Of a DNA stretch of 64,000 bases, positions 35,853 to 43,671 are shown piece after piece; the first letter of the stretch is position 1; each line of letters opens with the position of its first letter. The notes below the pieces were generated by a model. That model ran no database searches and had not been told where the DNA came from. It worked only from the letters and a program-made list of their open reading frames with translations. Both the position numbers and the translations under genes were made by a program. This DNA comes from JAWKJY01 sp041393535 (GTDB taxonomy: Bacteria > Actinomycetota > Thermoleophilia > Gaiellales > Gaiellaceae), in the NCBI GenBank assembly GCA_041393535.1, contig JAWKJY010000003.1, forward strand, positions 595,359-659,358, given 5' to 3'.

Positions 35853-37421
35853 ATGCCAGCCGAGCAGGACGTCGTGCGCGTCAGCCCGTCGGGGATCCCG
35901 CTGGAGCGGATCTACGGGCCGGACACGGCGGGGGAGTACCCGTTCACCCGCGGCATCCATCGCGACATGTACCGCGGCAAGCCGTGGACGATGCGCCAGT
36001 ACTCCGGGCTCGGCAGCGCGCGGGAGACGAACGAGCGCTACCGCTTCCTGCTGGCGCAGGGGGCGACCGGGCTCTCGGTCGCGCTCGACCTGCCGACCCA
36101 GGTCGGCTACGACTCGGACGACCCCGACGTCGAGGAGGAGGTCGGGCGGGTCGGCGTCGCGATCGACACGCTCGCCGACCTCGAGACCGTGTTCGCGGGC
36201 ATCCCGCTCGACCAGGTCACGACGTCGTTCACGATCAACGGGACGGCCGCGATCCTGCTCGCGATGTACGTCGCCCTCGCGGAGAGGCAGGGCGTGCCGC
36301 CGGAGCGGATCCGCGGGACGGTCCAGAACGACATCCTCAAGGAGTACGTCGCCCGCGGGACCTGGATCTTCCCGGCCGAGCCGTCGCTCCGTCTGATCGT
36401 CGACACGATCGAGTTCTGCCTCGAGCGGGCGCCGCGCTTCAATCCGATCTCGGTCGCCGGCGCCCACTTCCGCGACGCGGGCGCCTCCGCCGTGCAGGAG
36501 CTCGCGTTCACGCTCGCCGACGGGATCACGTACGTCGAGCGTTGCCTCGCGCGCGGCCTCGACGTCGACGAGGTCGGCCGCCAGCTCTCGTTCTTCTTCT
36601 ACACGCACACGGACTTCTTCGAGGAGGTCGCGAAGTACCGCGCCGGTCGCCGCCTCTGGGCGCGGATCATGCGCGAGCGCTTCGGCGCGACCTCCGACCG
36701 GGCGTGCATGTTCCGCTTCGGCTGCGTCTGCGGCGGCGCCTCGCTCACCGCGGAGCAGCCGCTGAACAACGTCGTCCGCGTCTCCTACCAGGCGCTCGCG
36801 GCCGTGCTCGGCGGCGTCCAGTCGATGTTCACGTGCGCGTGGGACGAGGCGCTGACGCTCCCGTCCGTGGAGACGGCGGAGCTCGCCCTGCGCACGCAGC
36901 AGGTGCTCGCTGACGAGACCGGCGTGACCACCGTCGTCGACCCGCTCGGCGGCTCCTGGTTCGTCGAGGAGCTGACCGATCGCTTCGAGCGCGAGTGCGA
37001 GGCGATCATCGCGCGGATCGAGGAGCTCGGCGGCATGGTCCGCTGCGTCGAGGAGGGCGTGATCCAGCGCTGGATCGCGGAGCGAGCCTACGAGGAGCAG
37101 CGCCGGCTCGAGACCGGCGAGCGTCCGCTCGTCGGCGTCAACCGCTACCGCCACGAGGACGAGTCGCCGCCCGAGCTCGAGTTCTACGAGGTCGACGAGG
37201 ACGAGGTGCGTGCGCAGATCGTCCGTCTGGGCGAGGTGCGGGCCAGCCGCGACGCTGCACGGGTCGAGCGGGCGCTCGCCGAGCTCCGCCGCGGTGCCGA
37301 GGGGACGGACAACCTGATGCCGATCCTCGTCGAGTGCTGCCGCGCCTACTGCACCGTCGGGGAGATGGTGGCCGTACTGCGCGAGGTCTTCGGCGTCTTC
37401 CGCGAGCCGGTGTTCGCGTGA
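35853..37421 (+). CDS. Methylmalonyl-CoA mutase large subunit (split type)
   Basis: This is the second B12 mutase catalytic subunit, 522 residues, lacking a fused B12 domain. The substrate-pocket positions are those of methylmalonyl-CoA mutase: WTMRQYSGLG has Tyr, GLSVALDLPT has an uncharged residue before LDLPT, and KEYVARGTWIFP has Arg, where the mutase at 13334 has Ile, Asp and Gln. It should interconvert succinyl-CoA and methylmalonyl-CoA. The ATG at 35853 follows GAGAGGAG. The gene overlaps its small subunit by 4 nt (GTGA). It stands alone with its partner; no MeaB-like chaperone or epimerase gene is in the window. Other C4/C5 mutases cannot be fully excluded. Confidence 0.85.
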   Translation: MPAEQDVVRVSPSGIPLERIYGPDTAGEYPFTRGIHRDMYRGKPWTMRQYSGLGSARETNERYRFLLAQGATGLSVALDLPTQVGYDSDDPDVEEEVGRVGVAIDTLADLETVFAGIPLDQVTTSFTINGTAAILLAMYVALAERQGVPPERIRGTVQNDILKEYVARGTWIFPAEPSLRLIVDTIEFCLERAPRFNPISVAGAHFRDAGASAVQELAFTLADGITYVERCLARGLDVDEVGRQLSFFFYTHTDFFEEVAKYRAGRRLWARIMRERFGATSDRACMFRFGCVCGGASLTAEQPLNNVVRVSYQALAAVLGGVQSMFTCAWDEALTLPSVETAELALRTQQVLADETGVTTVVDPLGGSWFVEELTDRFERECEAIIARIEELGGMVRCVEEGVIQRWIAERAYEEQRRLETGERPLVGVNRYRHEDESPPELEFYEVDEDEVRAQIVRLGEVRASRDAARVERALAELRRGAEGTDNLMPILVECCRAYCTVGEMVAVLREVFGVFREPVFA

Positions 37422-37846
37422 GCGGCGGCGCACCGGGCGAGGCGCCCATCCGCGTCCTCGTCGCCAAGCCGGGCCTGGACGGGCACGACCGCGGCGCGAA
37501 GGTCGTCGCGATGGCGCTCCGGGACGCGGGGATGGAGGTCGTCTACCTCGGGCTGCGCAAGACGCCGCGCGAGATCGCGGTCGCGGCCGTGCAGGAGGAC
37601 GTCGACGTCGTCGGGCTCTCGGTCCTCTCCGGCGCGCACGTCGGGCTGGCGCGGAAGGTGCTCGCGGCGCTCGCCGAGGAGGGGGGCCAGGAGATCCCCG
37701 TGATCGTCGGCGGGACGATCCCGCGGCGCGACGTCGAGCGCCTCGCGGAGGTCGGCGTCGCCGGCGTCTACCCGACCTCGACGCCGCTCGAGCACGTCGT
37801 CGACGGCGTCCGCGCGATCGCCCGCGGCGAGCGGCCGCCGGGCTGA
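37418..37846 (+). CDS. B12-binding small subunit of methylmalonyl-CoA mutase
   Basis: This is a 142-residue cobalamin-binding subunit with KPGLDGHDRGAKVVAMALRD (DxHxxG with the cobalt-binding His) and SVLSGAHVGLARKVL, then VGGTIPRRDVERL. It begins with a GTG inside the stop of the large-subunit gene (GTGA). It is clearly related to the HcmB-like subunit at 12904, and both end about 140 residues long, so the two mutases are parallel paralogues. A 43-codon Pro-rich frame follows after 14 nt. Confidence 0.88.
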   Translation: MSGGAPGEAPIRVLVAKPGLDGHDRGAKVVAMALRDAGMEVVYLGLRKTPREIAVAAVQEDVDVVGLSVLSGAHVGLARKVLAALAEEGGQEIPVIVGGTIPRRDVERLAEVGVAGVYPTSTPLEHVVDGVRAIARGERPPG

Positions 37847-37860
37847 GCGGGAGCGGGCGC

Positions 37861-37992
37861 GTGGAGGTCGGCGAGCCGCAGCGCGTGATCGCGGTCGAGC
37901 CGCCCGTCGAGCCCGCGCCCGCGGAGGAGCCGGCGCGGGAGCCCGGGCCGCCCTCGCCCGGGGGCGACCCGGCTCCGGCCGGCCGCCGCTAG
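37861..37992 (+). CDS. Small Pro/Glu-rich protein of unknown function
   Basis: A 43-codon frame starts with GTG at 37861, with GGGAG 8 nt upstream, and ends at 37992. It reads VEVGEPQRVIAVEPPVEP, then a run of Pro, Ala and Glu, ending in PAPAGRR. Small acidic Pro-rich proteins with an RVIxVEP-like start occur in actinobacteria, as far as I recall, but have no known role. It overlaps the end of the convergent zinc-protease gene by 4 nt. Composition and ribosome site favour a real gene; the length leaves doubt. Confidence 0.4.
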   Translation: MEVGEPQRVIAVEPPVEPAPAEEPAREPGPPSPGGDPAPAGRR

Positions 37993-38345
37993 TAGCGGCC
38001 GATCTCGCGCAGCCGGTCGTCCGAGATGCCGAAGTGGTGGGCCAGCTCGTGGCGCACGACGTGCTGCGTCCGCTCGCGGAGGATCCGCGCGTCGAAGCCG
38101 TAGGCGCGCTCGAGCGCGCGCCGGTAGATCGTGATCCGGTCCGGCAGCGTCCAGACGTAGCCGGACGTGCGCCGGGTCAGCGGGACGCCGTGGTAGAGGC
38201 CGAGGCGGTTCGGGTGCGCCGGGTCGAGCTCGTCGATCTCGATCGCGACGTTCTCGACGCGCGCCGCGAGCTCCGGCGGCAGCCCCTCGAGCGCCTCGCG
38301 CACCCAGGCCTCGAACTCCTCCGCCGTTGGCTCCTCGTGGTGCAT
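37989..38345 (-). CDS. Minimal zinc metallopeptidase (PF06262, zincin-like)
   Basis: This is a 118-residue soluble zincin-like protein. VRHELAHHFGISDDRLREIG is the conserved HExxHxxGxxD/H end motif of the PF06262 minigluzincin-like family. The N-terminal half carries FEAWVREALEGLPPELAARV and the segment LGLYHGVPLTRR, both typical. Members are common in actinobacteria, and their peptidase activity is not well established. I chose the ATG at 38345; the extra 13 codons upstream are not family-like. It is divergent from DedA with only 56 nt between the starts, and these contain an inverted repeat. It may be regulated together with DedA. Confidence 0.85.
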   Translation of the reverse strand: MHHEEPTAEEFEAWVREALEGLPPELAARVENVAIEIDELDPAHPNRLGLYHGVPLTRRTSGYVWTLPDRITIYRRALERAYGFDARILRERTQHVVRHELAHHFGISDDRLREIGRY

Positions 38346-38374
38346 GGCCCCGCCCCCGAGGGTAGCTGCAGGCG

Positions 38375-38396
38375 GGTCCGCCACAATGGGCGGACC
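38375..38396. promoter_or_regulatory. Inverted repeat in zincin/DedA divergent region
   Basis: GGTCCGCC and its complement GGCGGACC are separated by ACAATG; outer GCA/TGC can also pair. It fills much of the 56-nt gap between the two divergent starts and overlaps any promoter there, so it is an operator candidate. Confidence 0.45.
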
Positions 38397-38401
38397 TGCC
38401 G

Positions 38402-39058
38402 ATGCTCGACTCGCTGATCGACCTCATCTCCGACGCGTGGTGGACCTATCCGCTGATCTTCGCGGTGGCCCTCCTCGATGCGTTCCTGCCGATCGTCCCG
38501 TCCGAGACGATGGTCGTCACGGCCGGCGTGCTCGCCGGCTCGGGGAAGCTCGCGGTGGAGCTCGTGATCGTGCTCGCGGCCCTCGGCGCGATCTGCGGCG
38601 ACAACGTCTCCTTCTGGCTCGGGCGGACCGTCGGCCCGCGCGTGCGGCGTCGGTTCTTCCACGGCAAGCGCGAGCAGCACCTGGAGCGCGCCGAGACCAT
38701 GCTGAGCGAGCGCGGCGGCTACCTGATCGTGATCGCGCGCTTCATCCCCGGCGGTCGGACGGCGACGACGTTCGCCGCCGGCCTGCTGCACATGCCCGTC
38801 CGGAAGTTCCTCTCCTGGGACGTCCTGGCCGGGTTCATCTGGGGCAGCTACGCGACGCTGATCGGGTACTTCGGGGGCAAGGCGTTCGAGGACGACCCGA
38901 CCAAGGGGCTCCTGCTCGCGCTCGGAATCGCGCTCGGGGTCGCCGTGCTCGTCGAGGGCACGCGCTACCTGCGCAAGCGGCGTCGCGCGCGCAGGGCCGA
39001 GCACGAGCCCGCCGCGATCGGCGATGCTGCCGTGGACGATGCGCTCGATCGCAGTTGA
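38402..39058 (+). CDS. DedA family membrane protein
   Basis: This is a 218-residue DedA/SNARE-associated protein. The family signature is seen in FLPIVPSETMVVTAGVLAGSG (re-entrant loop with conserved Glu and Thr) and in IARFIPGGRTATTFAAGLLH (the conserved FxPGxR motif). The N-terminus and the segments around IVLAALGAICGDNVSFWLG and SWDVLAGFIWGSYATLIGYF are membrane spanning. DedA proteins are proposed undecaprenyl- or phospholipid-flipping carriers needed for envelope homeostasis. The C-terminus has a basic run RKRRRARR. The 3' end overlaps the next gene, so they are co-transcribed. Its link to undecaprenyl recycling fits the large glycan cluster nearby, though this is inference. Confidence 0.9.
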   Translation: MLDSLIDLISDAWWTYPLIFAVALLDAFLPIVPSETMVVTAGVLAGSGKLAVELVIVLAALGAICGDNVSFWLGRTVGPRVRRRFFHGKREQHLERAETMLSERGGYLIVIARFIPGGRTATTFAAGLLHMPVRKFLSWDVLAGFIWGSYATLIGYFGGKAFEDDPTKGLLLALGIALGVAVLVEGTRYLRKRRRARRAEHEPAAIGDAAVDDALDRS

Positions 39059-40241
39059 CATCGAGGAGGCCGCCCGCTTCGGCGGCGAGGGGACCGGCGT
39101 CACGCGCGGCGCCTGGTCCGCCGAGCTCGCGGCGGTGAACGCCTGGCTGGTCGAGCGGATCGAGGAGCTCGGGCTCGAGCCCCACGTCGACGCGGCCGGG
39201 AACGTCTTCGGACGCTGGCAGGCGGGGGAGGGGCCTCCCGTGCTCGTGGGCTCGCACCTCGACACCGTGCCGCGCGGCGGCCGCTACGACGGTGCGCTCG
39301 GCGTCCTCTCCGGCCTCCAGGCGATCCGCCATCTGCAGCAATGGGGCGTCCAGCCGCGCCGGCCGCTCTGGCTCGTCTCGTGGATGGACGAGGAGGGCGC
39401 GCGATTCAAGACGAGCATGCTCGGCTCGAAGGCCTTCGTCGGCGAGGACGTCTCGTCGCTCGGCGATCGCCGCGACGCGGGCGGCGTCTCGGTGCGGGAG
39501 GCGATGGAGGCCCTCGGGTTCGATTTCGCGCGGATCGGGGAGGCGCGCGGGATCGACGGCGTCGGCGCCTACCTCGAGCTGCACATCGAGCAGGGGCCCG
39601 TGCTCGAGACGAGCGGGATCGACATCGGGGTCGTGACCGCGATCGTCGGGCTGCACGGCTTCCGCGCGCGGGTGACGGGCGAGGCGAACCACGCCGGCAC
39701 GACGCCGATGCGGCTGCGCCGCGACGCGTTCGCGGGCGCCGCCCGGGTCGCGCTCGAGCTGCGCGACGTCGCCCGGCGGACGGAGGGGATGACGGCGAAC
39801 GTCGGGATCGTCCAGGTCGAGCCGGGCGGCTTCAACGTCGTCCCGGCGGTGTGCACGTTCACGATCGACGTCCGCTCGGCGAGCCGCGAGGGCTACGAGG
39901 CGCTCGAGGGCATCGTCCGCGAGACGGTCGCGCGCGTCTGCGAGGAGGAGGGGCTCGGCTGGGAGCTCGAGACGATCCACCGGCTCGACCCGGTGCCGAC
40001 CGACCCGGCGATCCAACAGGCGATCGAGGACGGCGCCGCCGTCGAGGGCGCGACCTCGCTCCGGCTGCCGAGCGGCGCGGGCCACGACGCGCAGATCCTG
40101 GGCTCGCGCGTCCCCGCCGGGATGCTGTTCGTGCCGAGCCGCGGCGGGATCAGCCACAACCCGGACGAGTTCACCTCGCCGGAGCACTGCGCGCTCGGCG
40201 CACGCGTCCTCGCGCGCGCGCTCGGGACGCTCGTCGGGTAG
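39039..40241 (+). CDS. M20-family N-carbamoyl amino acid hydrolase/allantoate amidohydrolase-like
   Basis: This is a hydantoinase/carbamoylase-type M20 metallohydrolase of about 400 residues. Di-metal ligands are seen in VLVGSHLDTVPRGGRYDGALG, of which the GSHLDTVPRGGRYDGALG part is diagnostic, then in WMDEEGARF and in LELHIEQGPVLE; the dimerisation domain has NHAGTTPMRLRRDAF and the tail SGAGHDAQIL, then RGGISHNPDEF. It removes a carbamoyl group from an amino acid or allantoate. The ATG at 39039 is preferred to 39024, since the family begins MR; both lie inside DedA. A functional tie with the DUF1116 protein at the other end of the window (carbamoyl metabolism) is possible but unproven. Confidence 0.88.
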   Translation: MRSIAVDIEEAARFGGEGTGVTRGAWSAELAAVNAWLVERIEELGLEPHVDAAGNVFGRWQAGEGPPVLVGSHLDTVPRGGRYDGALGVLSGLQAIRHLQQWGVQPRRPLWLVSWMDEEGARFKTSMLGSKAFVGEDVSSLGDRRDAGGVSVREAMEALGFDFARIGEARGIDGVGAYLELHIEQGPVLETSGIDIGVVTAIVGLHGFRARVTGEANHAGTTPMRLRRDAFAGAARVALELRDVARRTEGMTANVGIVQVEPGGFNVVPAVCTFTIDVRSASREGYEALEGIVRETVARVCEEEGLGWELETIHRLDPVPTDPAIQQAIEDGAAVEGATSLRLPSGAGHDAQILGSRVPAGMLFVPSRGGISHNPDEFTSPEHCALGARVLARALGTLVG

Positions 40242-40247
40242 GCCGCG

Positions 40248-40631
40248 TCAGGCGACGCTCGGGCCGATGCCCGGCCCGGCGCCGGTGCCGGCGCCGGTCG
40301 CGAGCTCGACCGCGCGGCGCAGGGCCCGGGAGAGCGCGTCGAGCGAGAACGGGCGCGAGAGCGTCGCGACGGCGTCCTCCATCGGCTCGGCGTCGTCGCT
40401 CGGGCCCGACGGGAGGGCGACGACGGCGGCGCGCGGGGAGCGGCGCTTGGCCGCGCGGACGAGCCCGGCGGCGCCGGGGAGCGACGGGTCGACCACCACG
40501 ACGTCCGCGGCGGGCGGGATCGCCGGCAGCCGCGCGGGCGGGTCGACGCACGAGTGGCCGAGGTCGGCGACGACGGCGCCGAGCAGCGCGCGGACCTCCG
40601 GGTGGCCCTCGACGAGGAGGATGATCGCCAT
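40248..40631 (-). CDS. Degenerate response-regulator receiver protein
   Basis: This is a 127-residue single receiver-like domain. It starts MAIILLVEGHPEVRALLGAV, where the usual acidic pair (DD or ED) is reduced to one Glu. VVVVDPSLPGAAGLV keeps the phosphorylatable Asp and the LPG loop. The usual Thr/Ser is in VVALPSG, and the conserved Lys of KPF is Arg (LSRPFSLDAL). Phosphorylation chemistry may thus be weak or altered. The C-terminus is a Gly/Ala/Pro tail. No histidine kinase is nearby. The gene is divergent from the aminotransferase gene and both have short upstream regions, typical of leaderless starts. Confidence 0.7.
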   Translation of the reverse strand: MAIILLVEGHPEVRALLGAVVADLGHSCVDPPARLPAIPPAADVVVVDPSLPGAAGLVRAAKRRSPRAAVVALPSGPSDDAEPMEDAVATLSRPFSLDALSRALRRAVELATGAGTGAGPGIGPSVA

Positions 40632-40714
40632 GACAGCAGTGATACCGCGCGCGTGTTCGCGGGCTGTTGCCCCTCGATTAAGCGTGCGTTGAGCGGCGGA
40701 CCGCCGGGCGGCGG

Positions 40715-40720
40715 TATCCT
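40715..40720 (+). promoter_or_regulatory. Leaderless-type -10 box, aminotransferase
   Basis: TATCCT lies 8 nt before the GTG at 40729; no ribosome site lies between. Confidence 0.4.
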
Positions 40721-40728
40721 GCCTCGCC

Positions 40729-41907
40729 GTGACCAGCGTCCCCGGCCTCGCCGCCAGTCTCGACCGCCTCGGCACCGAGGGGGCCTTCGCGGTGCTCGCC
40801 CGGGCGCGCGAGCTCGAGCGGCAGGGGAAGCACGTCGTCCACCTCGAGATCGGCGAGCCCGACTTCGACACGCCGCCGCACGTCGTCGAGGCCGCGCACC
40901 GGGCGATGCTCGACGGGCAGACGCACTACTGCCCGTCCGCCGGGCTGCCCGAGCTGCGCGAGGCCGCCGCGGCCCACCTGTCCGAGACCCGCGGCCTGCC
41001 GATCCCGCCCGAGCGCGTGCTGGTCGCCAACGGCTCGAAGCCGTTCCTGTTCTTCATGGTGCTCGCGACGTGCGACCCGGGCGACGAGGTCGTGTACCCG
41101 GACCCGGGCTTCCCGATCTACGAGTCCGCGATCCGCTTCGCCGGCGCGACGCCCGTGCCGCTGCCGCTGCGCGAGGAGCGCGACTTCTCGTTCGACCCGG
41201 AGGAGCTGCGCGCCCTCGTCGGCCCGCGCACGAAGCTGGTGATCCTGAACTCGCCGCAGAACCCGACGGGCGGCGTCGTCCCGCCCGCCGACGTCGCCGC
41301 GGCCGCGGAGATCCTCGCCGGCACGCGCGCGTGGATCCTCTCCGACGAGGTCTACTGCCGCCTGCTCTACGACGGCGAGCACCGCTCGATCGCGTGCGAG
41401 GCCGACCTGCTCGACCGGACGCTGATCCTCGACGGCTTCTCGAAGACGTTCGCGATGACCGGCTGGCGCTGCGGCTACGCCGCCGTGCCGGGCCCGCTCG
41501 TCGAGCCACTGACGCGCTTCTTCGTCAACTCGACCTCGTGCGTGCCGCCGTTCGTCCAGCTCGCAGGCGTCGCCGCGCTGACCGGCCCGCAGGACGCCGT
41601 CGGGACGATGCTCGAGGAGTTCCGCGCTCGGCGCTCGCTGGTCGTCGACGGCCTGAACGCGCTCCCCGGCGTCGGCTGCCGCACGCCGCGCGGCGCGTTC
41701 TACGCCTTCCCGAACGTGGCCGGCACGGGCATCCCGGCCGAGGAGCTCGCCCGGCGCCTGCTCGACGAGGCCGGCGTCGCCCTGCTCGCGGGCACCGCGT
41801 TCGGCCGCGTGGGCGAGGACAACCTCCGGCTCTCCTACGCGAACTCCCGCGAGAACCTCGCCCTCGCGCTCGAGCGCATGGCCGCGTTCCTGACCGCGCA
41901 GGGCTAG
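40729..41907 (+). CDS. PLP-dependent aminotransferase, aspartate aminotransferase-like
   Basis: This is a fold-type I class I/II aminotransferase of 392 residues. Landmarks are VVHLEIGEPDFDTPPHV, the NSPQNPTGGVV motif (cofactor-binding Asn) and DEVYCRLLYDGE. The PLP-binding Lys lies in DGFSKTFAMTGWRCGYAA, and the substrate-carboxylate Arg in NLRLSYANSR. The family moves amino groups between amino acids and 2-oxo acids. The donor-acceptor pair is not clear, since aspartate, alanine and aromatic aminotransferases share these motifs. It starts with GTG and lies just before the glycan cluster, from which it is separated by 59 nt. I cannot tell whether it serves that cluster. Confidence 0.9.
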   Translation: MTSVPGLAASLDRLGTEGAFAVLARARELERQGKHVVHLEIGEPDFDTPPHVVEAAHRAMLDGQTHYCPSAGLPELREAAAAHLSETRGLPIPPERVLVANGSKPFLFFMVLATCDPGDEVVYPDPGFPIYESAIRFAGATPVPLPLREERDFSFDPEELRALVGPRTKLVILNSPQNPTGGVVPPADVAAAAEILAGTRAWILSDEVYCRLLYDGEHRSIACEADLLDRTLILDGFSKTFAMTGWRCGYAAVPGPLVEPLTRFFVNSTSCVPPFVQLAGVAALTGPQDAVGTMLEEFRARRSLVVDGLNALPGVGCRTPRGAFYAFPNVAGTGIPAEELARRLLDEAGVALLAGTAFGRVGEDNLRLSYANSRENLALALERMAAFLTAQG

Positions 41908-41966
41908 GCGCCCCTTCCCCGTCCGACGCTCAAGAAGCCGGCACATCGGGCGATCGTCCGGGCGAC

Positions 41967-42655
41967 GTGAAGATCGGCGTCGTCGTCCAGGCACGGATGA
42001 GCTCGGCCCGCCTCCCCGGCAAGGTGCTGCGGGAGCTCGCGGGCCGGCCGCTGCTCGCGCACGTGCTCGACCGCGTGCGACAGGTCGGCAACGCCGACGT
42101 CGTCGTGCTCGCGACGTCGACGGAGGCGAGCGACGACCCCGTCGCGGAGCTCGGCGACTCCTCGGCGTTGCCATCCACCGCGGGCCGCTCGACGACGTCT
42201 CCCGGCGCTTCCTCGGCGCGATCGACGAGCACGGCCTCGACGCGTGCGTGCGCGTCTGCGCCGACAGCCCGCTGATCGACCCCGCCCTCGTCGAGGCAGC
42301 GATCGCGGACTTCCTGCGAGGAGACGTCGACCTCGTCACGAACACGTACCCGCAGCGCACGGCGCCGCACGGGCAGTCGATCGAGGTCGTCTCGGCGGAC
42401 GCGCTCCGGACGGCCGTCGAGCGCCAGCGCCGGAAGACCGATCGAGAGCACGTGACCCCGTACCTCTACAGCCACCCGACGGTCTTCCGGATCCGGAACT
42501 TCTTGCCGGACGGCGACGCCTGGGCGGAGTCGACGGCCGTCGACCTGGAAGAGGATCTCGCGCGCGTCGAGGCGATCCTGCTCGAGTCGGCGCGCAGCAG
42601 CGCCCGGACCGGGACGTCGGACCTGCTGCGGCTCGCCGAGCAGGACGCGGCCTGA
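41967..42655 (+). CDS. SpsF-like cytidylyltransferase, frame broken once
   Basis: This is a nucleotidyltransferase of the SpsF/CMP-KDO synthetase type, about 229 residues after restoring one base. The N-terminal IGVVVQARMSSARLPGKVLR is the classic CTP-binding motif; VVLATSTEASDDPV and, after the break, RVCADSPLIDP and LVTNTYPQRTAPHGQSIEVV are the next conserved blocks. It should activate a sugar with CTP, and is an obvious candidate for CMP activation of the NeuB-type product. The frame changes in about 42145-42170, consistent with one lost base. The start is a GTG at 41967. It precedes the Gfo/Idh oxidoreductase gene by 17 nt. In legionaminic-type clusters similar pairs (PtmB/PtmF) occur. 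Confidence 0.75.
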
Positions 42656-42672
42656 TCGCGGAGCGGGCGGCC

Positions 42673-43671
42673 ATGCGCGTCGGCGTGATCGGCCTCGGCG
42701 TCGGCGAGCAGCACGCGCGCGCCTTCGCGGGCTGCGCGGGCGCCTCGCTCGCCGCCGTCTGCGATCCCGATCCCACGAGGCTCGCCGAGGTGTCGGCGCG
42801 CTTCCCGGGCGTGCGCGCGACGACCGACCCGCGCGCCGTCCTGGCCGACCCGGCCATCGACCTCGTCTCGATCGCCTCGCCCGACGACGCGCACTTCGAC
42901 CAGGCCCTCACCGGGCTGCGGGAGGGGAAGCACGTCTTCGTCGAGAAGCCGCTCTGCCGCTCGCTCGGCGAGCTCGCGGCGCTGGAGACGACGTGGCGCG
43001 CGCGCCGGCGCCAGCTGCTCGCGTCGAACCTCGTGCTGCGGGCTGCGCCGCTCTACCGCTGGCTGCGCGAGGCGGTGCGCGCCGGCGAGCTCGGCCAGGT
43101 CTACGCCTTCGACGGCGACTACCTCTACGGGCGCCTGCACAAGCTGACCGACGGCTGGCGTGGCGCGATCGAGGGCTACTCGGTGATGCTCGGCGGGGGG
43201 ATCCACCTGGTCGACCTGATGCTCTGGGTCACCGGCGAGCGCCCGCGCGCCGTCAGCGCTTCGGGGAGCGGCATCGCGACCGAGGGCAGCCACTTCCGTG
43301 GCGCCGACTTCGTCGCGGCGACGTTCACGTTCCCCTCGGGCCTCGTCGGGCGCGTGACCGCGAACTTCGGGTGCGTGCATCCGCACCACCACGTGGTGCG
43401 CGTCTTCGGCACCGAGGCGTCCGTCGTCCACGACGACCAGGGGCCGCGCCTGTTCCGCACGCGCGACCCGCGGGAGCGACCGGTGCCGCTCGACCTCGAC
43501 CCGCTGCCGGCCTCGAAGGGCGCGCTCGTGCCGCAGCTCGTCGGCGCCGTGCGCGACGTGCAGGACACCTCGGACTGGACCCACCACGAGCTCGACGTCG
43601 TGGCGTGCTGCCTCGCGGCCGACCGCGCGCTCGCCGAAGGAGGCCCCGTTGGCATCGACTACCGCGACTGA
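42673..43671 (+). CDS. Gfo/Idh/MocA-family sugar oxidoreductase
   Basis: This is an NAD(P)-dependent sugar oxidoreductase of 332 residues. The Rossmann motif is MRVGVIGLGVGEQHARAF, and the GKHVFVEKPLCRS segment carries the conserved EKP motif. The C-terminal sugar domain has GGGIHLVDLMLWVTGERP with the catalytic His region. The start is an ATG at 42673. It stands between the cytidylyltransferase and aminotransferase genes; its 3' end overlaps the latter by 23 nt. Such enzymes oxidise or reduce a nucleotide sugar, for example before transamination. In legionaminic acid clusters a comparable gene (ptmF) has been reported. The exact step is unknown. Confidence 0.85.
   Translation: MRVGVIGLGVGEQHARAFAGCAGASLAAVCDPDPTRLAEVSARFPGVRATTDPRAVLADPAIDLVSIASPDDAHFDQALTGLREGKHVFVEKPLCRSLGELAALETTWRARRRQLLASNLVLRAAPLYRWLREAVRAGELGQVYAFDGDYLYGRLHKLTDGWRGAIEGYSVMLGGGIHLVDLMLWVTGERPRAVSASGSGIATEGSHFRGADFVAATFTFPSGLVGRVTANFGCVHPHHHVVRVFGTEASVVHDDQGPRLFRTRDPRERPVPLDLDPLPASKGALVPQLVGAVRDVQDTSDWTHHELDVVACCLAADRALAEGGPVGIDYRD

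Noticed and set aside
28422..37433. A 3,003-codon open frame on the minus strand across the surface-protein and mutase genes
   Set aside because: It is antisense to two well-supported genes, is Arg/Gly/Val-rich with no domain, and results from high GC and codon bias, not coding.
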